Shown: in pieces, positions 61,443 to 64,000 of the stretch
Position numbering within the stretch: position 1 is the first letter of the stretch
Layout of the letters: each line of letters begins with the position of its first letter
From: Dryocola sp036489025
GTDB lineage: Bacteria > Pseudomonadota > Gammaproteobacteria > Enterobacterales > Enterobacteriaceae
NCBI GenBank assembly: GCA_036489025.1
Contig: DASXGN010000038.1
Coordinates: 248,001 to 312,000, forward strand
Direction of reading: 5' to 3'
DNA length: 64,000 bases
Translations under genes and position numbers: made by a program
The notes under the pieces: generated by a model
What the model was told of the DNA's origin: nothing
Databases searched by the model: none
What the model saw: only the letters and a program-made list of their open reading frames with translations

Positions 61443-61469
61443 TCTTGTCTCTCAGCTCTGGAGAAAATG

Positions 61470-61859
61470 ATGCCTCACAATACCATGTATTTTTATGCAA
61501 CGCTTGAAGAAGCCATTGATGCCGCACGAGAACTGTTCCTCGCCGACAACCCGGATGTGGATGAAGAAACCGCCAGCGTGCAGCAGCTGAATATCCAGAA
61601 ATACATCCTGCAGGATGGCGATACCATGTGGCAGGCAGAATTCTATACCGACGACAGCGAAGGCGGCGAGGGTCTGCCCATGCTGAGCGGTGAAGCCGCA
61701 CAGAGCGTTTTTGACGGCGATTACGAAGAGATTGAGCTGCGTCAGGAATGGCTGGAAGAAAATACCCTGCACGAATGGGACGAGGGGGAATTTCAGCTGG
61801 AGCCACCTCTGGATACCGAAGAGGGCCAGGCCGCAGCCGATGAATGGGATGAGCGATAA
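61470..61859 (+). CDS. msyB: MsyB with phage-supplied N-terminus
   Basis: Acidic cytoplasmic protein, known in E. coli as a multicopy suppressor of secY and secA defects. From YATLEEAIDAARELFLADNP onward it matches E. coli MsyB to the end (EGQAAADEWDER). The first residues MPHNTMYF are phage-encoded: an ATG at 61470 with GGAG 6 bp upstream replaces the native MSM. An ATG at 61467 and a further one at 61428 are in frame but less well placed. Acidic residues dominate the C-terminal half. The gene is 129 residues, slightly longer than in E. coli. Confidence 0.92.
   Translation: MPHNTMYFYATLEEAIDAARELFLADNPDVDEETASVQQLNIQKYILQDGDTMWQAEFYTDDSEGGEGLPMLSGEAAQSVFDGDYEEIELRQEWLEENTLHEWDEGEFQLEPPLDTEEGQAAADEWDER
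61497..61508. repeat. Right attachment core (attR)
   Basis: GCAACGCTTGAA, the second copy of the 12-bp core, in codons encoding ATLE of the rebuilt msyB. Confidence 0.9.
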
Positions 61860-61869
61860 GCGCCGGGCG

Positions 61870-62100
61870 CTACTCGTAAGGGCCGTGGCTGGCGTCGAGC
61901 GGCAGCAGAAGCGTGTCAAAGACCAGCGAAAAGGGTAAATCCAGCACCGTGATGTAGCGCCACGCGCTGTCCCGCATGTCCCACTGCACGCCGGGGTAAT
62001 ACTGATTACCGTGTCCCTGCCCCGGCACCGCCCGGCTGATAATGCTGCCGCAGCCGCTCAGCGCGCAGGCCATGGTGATTACCGCAATTGCCTTAAACAA
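61870..62100 (-). CDS. yceK: YceK lipoprotein
   Basis: DUF1375 lipoprotein of 76 residues. I chose the TTG at 62100 (MFKAIAVITMACALSGCGSI) because it has AGGAG upstream and matches the family length; the frame is open further upstream without similarity. The lipobox is ALSGC. The mature part GQGHGNQYYPGVQWDMRDSA and LPFSLVFDTLLLPLD is as in E. coli. Convergent with msyB. Function unknown. Confidence 0.9.
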   Translation of the reverse strand: MFKAIAVITMACALSGCGSIISRAVPGQGHGNQYYPGVQWDMRDSAWRYITVLDLPFSLVFDTLLLPLDASHGPYE

Positions 62101-62151
62101 CTTTTCTCTCCTGTCAGATTCTGCCTGAGTATAGCTTTCAGCCCTCCCCGC

Positions 62152-62182
62152 GCAAAAAAATGCCGACCCTGAGGTCGGCATT
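62152..62182 (-). terminator. Intrinsic terminator after opgH
   Basis: On the minus strand AATGCCGACC-TCA-GGGTCGGCATT followed by seven T, 18 bp beyond the opgH stop. Confidence 0.9.
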
Positions 62183-62199
62183 CTTACGCTGCTTACCCT

Positions 62200-64000
62200 T
62201 TACTTAACGGGCAAAGCCTGCGGATTGAGCTGCACCGTTTTGTAGCTGTCCACCCAGGAAGAATAGCGATCCGGGTTGGACCATACGCGATAGTGCATAC
62301 GCGCCATCGTCACCGGGTCGCTCAACAGCACCAGACGGCGGTCGCGATTAAGTTTGTCCGGCGTTTCATTCAGCGCCTGCTCAACGTGGCGGTCGCGGGC
62401 AATCTCCAGCACTTTACTGGCGCGGTGACGAGCCGTGGCCATCGCCGTGGTCAGGGCGTTAAACGACGGATTAAATACCGCGTGCATAAAGCCATCGTCC
62501 AGCGTACGGCTGCGGTTCAGCTTCAGGTAGTTATCGGTATCCACCAGCACCTGCGGAGGAGAATACTCTTCCGGGATCAGGAACAGCTTCCAGCGTTTGG
62601 TGCGCAGGCCTATCGTTGCACGGCTGGAAATCACCGACACGAACGGCGAGAGAATCAGCGAGAACACGATTGGCGCCAGCCAGAACAGGAAACGCAGATC
62701 CAGCCACGCCATGCCAACCGCCCACACCAGGCCGAGCAACAGCTGCGAACCGTGACGCATAAACGCTTCGCCCCATGGGGTAGAATCGTCATCGCGCTGC
62801 GGCGAGTTCCAGACCACTTCCCAGCCGAGGAACGCGCTGACCACGAACACGGTGTGGAACAGCATGCGCACCGGCGCCAGCAGCACCGAGAACAGCACTT
62901 CCAGCAGCAGAGAAAGCGTCACGCGCAGGAAGCCGCCGTACTCTTTCGAGCCTTTGCACCAGATGAGGATAATGCTCAGCAGCTTAGGCAGGAACAGCAG
63001 CACCATGGTCGAGGCAAACAGCGCAATCGCCAGCTCCGGACGCCACTGCGGCCACACCGGGAACAGCTGACGGGGCTGCAGGAAGTACTGCGGCTCCGTC
63101 AGGGCATGCACCACCTGCAAGGCGGTGGACAGCGCCAGGAACATAAACCACAGCGGCGCGGACAGATAGGACATAACGCCCGTCAGGAACACCGCACGGT
63201 GAACCGGATGCATCCCTTTCACAAGGAACAGACGGAAGTTCATCAGGTTGCCGTGGCACCAGCGGCGGTCGCGTTTTAGCTCGTCCAGCAGGTTTGGCGG
63301 CAGCTCTTCATAAGAGCCCGGCAGATCGTAGGCGATCCACACGCCCCAACCCGCCCGGCGCATCAGCGCGGCTTCCACAAAGTCGTGAGACAAAATGGAG
63401 CCGGCAAACGACCCTTCACCCGGCAGCGGCGCAAGCGCGCAGTGCTCGATGAACGGCTTCACGCGGATAATGGCGTTGTGGCCCCAGTAGTGCGACTCAC
63501 CGAGCTGCCAGAAGTGCAGACCCGCCGTAAACAGCGGCCCGTAAACGCGAGTCGCAAACTGCTGGCAGCGCGCGTACAGGGTATCCATGCCGGAGGCCTT
63601 CGGGGAAGACTGGATGATCCCGGCGTTCGGGTTCGCTTCCATCAGGCGCACAAGGTTGGTCAGACACTCACCGCTCATCACGGAGTCCGCGTCCAGCACC
63701 ACCATGTAACTGTACTGGTTGCCCCAGCGACGGCAGAAGTCATCGATGTTGCCGCTTTTACGTTTCACACGACGACGGCGACGACGGTAGAAGATCTGCC
63801 CTTCGCCCTGCACTTCGGCTATCAGCTCCATCCACGCTTTTTGCTCGGCCACGCAGATATCCGGGTTGTAGCTGTCGCTTAAGATGTAGACGTCGAAGTG
63901 CTGCTGCTGCCCGGTGGCTTTCACCGACTCCCAGGTAGCGCGCAGACCGGCAAATACGCGATCCACGTCTTCGTTACAGATAGGCATAATCAGCGCGGTG
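62200..64000 (-). CDS. opgH: OpgH, osmoregulated periplasmic glucan glucosyltransferase (C-terminal part)
   Basis: Inner-membrane GT2 glucosyltransferase (MdoH) that makes the beta-1,2 glucan backbone from UDP-glucose. The frame enters from the right edge and covers about 600 of some 850 residues. The catalytic domain shows VLDADSVMSGECLTNLVRLM (DxD region), HDFVEAALMRRAGWGVWIAY and the QxxRW-like RDRRWCHGNLMN, then multiple membrane helices and the cytoplasmic C-terminus. The start is outside the window. Followed by a terminator, then yceK. Confidence 0.97.
   Translation of the reverse strand, partial: TALIMPICNEDVDRVFAGLRATWESVKATGQQQHFDVYILSDSYNPDICVAEQKAWMELIAEVQGEGQIFYRRRRRRVKRKSGNIDDFCRRWGNQYSYMVVLDADSVMSGECLTNLVRLMEANPNAGIIQSSPKASGMDTLYARCQQFATRVYGPLFTAGLHFWQLGESHYWGHNAIIRVKPFIEHCALAPLPGEGSFAGSILSHDFVEAALMRRAGWGVWIAYDLPGSYEELPPNLLDELKRDRRWCHGNLMNFRLFLVKGMHPVHRAVFLTGVMSYLSAPLWFMFLALSTALQVVHALTEPQYFLQPRQLFPVWPQWRPELAIALFASTMVLLFLPKLLSIILIWCKGSKEYGGFLRVTLSLLLEVLFSVLLAPVRMLFHTVFVVSAFLGWEVVWNSPQRDDDSTPWGEAFMRHGSQLLLGLVWAVGMAWLDLRFLFWLAPIVFSLILSPFVSVISSRATIGLRTKRWKLFLIPEEYSPPQVLVDTDNYLKLNRSRTLDDGFMHAVFNPSFNALTTAMATARHRASKVLEIARDRHVEQALNETPDKLNRDRRLVLLSDPVTMARMHYRVWSNPDRYSSWVDSYKTVQLNPQALPVK

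Larger units (their letters stand above)
26295..61508. mobile_element. Prophage integrated in msyB by a serine integrase
   Basis: A 35.2-kb element bounded by 12-bp direct copies of GCAACGCTTGAA. It is A+T richer than both flanks and contains terminase, portal, capsid, tail, lysis and integrase genes. Joining 26306 to 61509 restores an uninterrupted msyB with its native start, which defines the ends. The layout is that of a siphovirus with a leftward late operon and accessory genes at both ends. All key structural genes appear intact, but I recognise no replication initiator or classical repressor. Confidence 0.95.

Noticed and set aside
61428..61469. In-frame ATG at 61428 as the msyB start
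   Set aside because: It lies at or before the expected transcription start and has no ribosome site, while GGAG precedes the ATG at 61470.
26307..61496. CRISPR array or classical toxin-antitoxin pair
   Set aside because: No regularly spaced direct repeats were seen; the CopG-like 55-residue protein has no adjacent toxin-like partner.

Overview
The window comes from an enterobacterium close to Enterobacter, Leclercia or Lelliottia. The backbone genes and their order match the E. coli flg-to-opgH region: flgK-J-I-H-G-F-E-D-C-B / flgA-M-N, murJ, mviM, yceH, rimJ, mdtH, grxB, yceB, pyrC, dinI, bssS, solA, yceO, trhO, lpxL, mdtG, msyB, yceK, opgH. Both backbone flanks are G+C rich. Between them lies a clearly A+T-richer block of about 35.2 kb (26307-61496), which is a complete-looking prophage. 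Two features of the left flank differ from E. coli K-12: a GAPDH paralogue with a divergent GlxA-type regulator sits between grxB and yceB, and a cold-shock-domain protein sits between flgN and murJ.

The prophage is inserted into the 5' end of msyB by a large serine integrase. Its gene starts about 55 bp from the right attachment site. A 12-bp core is present at both ends (26295-26306 and 61497-61508). Integration leaves the native msyB leader and first eight codons on the left. On the right the phage supplies a promoter, ribosome binding site and in-frame start, so msyB is rebuilt rather than destroyed.

Inside the prophage the late genes run leftward (minus strand) from the terminase: terS, terL, a gpW-like protein, portal, a protease-capsid fusion, two head-tail genes, two tail-tube paralogues (one fused to an S74-chaperone fibre), G/GT with a -1 frameshift site, tape measure, three tail-tip genes, then the tail-tip protein J. 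The J gene is interrupted by a 272-nt group I intron whose splice sites can be read directly. Small tail-end and lysis genes follow, and the left end carries an adenine methyltransferase and a DUF3800 protein. Several plus-strand genes (DUF3800, lysozyme, a membrane protein in the tail module) are inserted among the late genes.

The right arm (50.4-59.6 kb) holds mostly unrecognised genes: a PD-(D/E)XK-like protein, four small membrane proteins with coiled-coil-like regions (two are paralogues; one further copy of this general design lies in the tail module), a lipoprotein, two HNH nucleases, a small ribbon-helix-helix-like protein and a 790-bp structured non-coding block with repeats. I recognise no replication initiator, helicase, primase or classical repressor. 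Three neighbouring genes here carry in-frame TAG codons inside otherwise intact reading frames. The promoter of one of them overlaps a strong LexA box.

The most striking whole-element signal is the palindrome AGTACT. By hand count it occurs about 95 times in the 35-kb prophage, in all three codon frames, in non-coding DNA and in the intron, and only once in the 29 kb of flanking chromosome.
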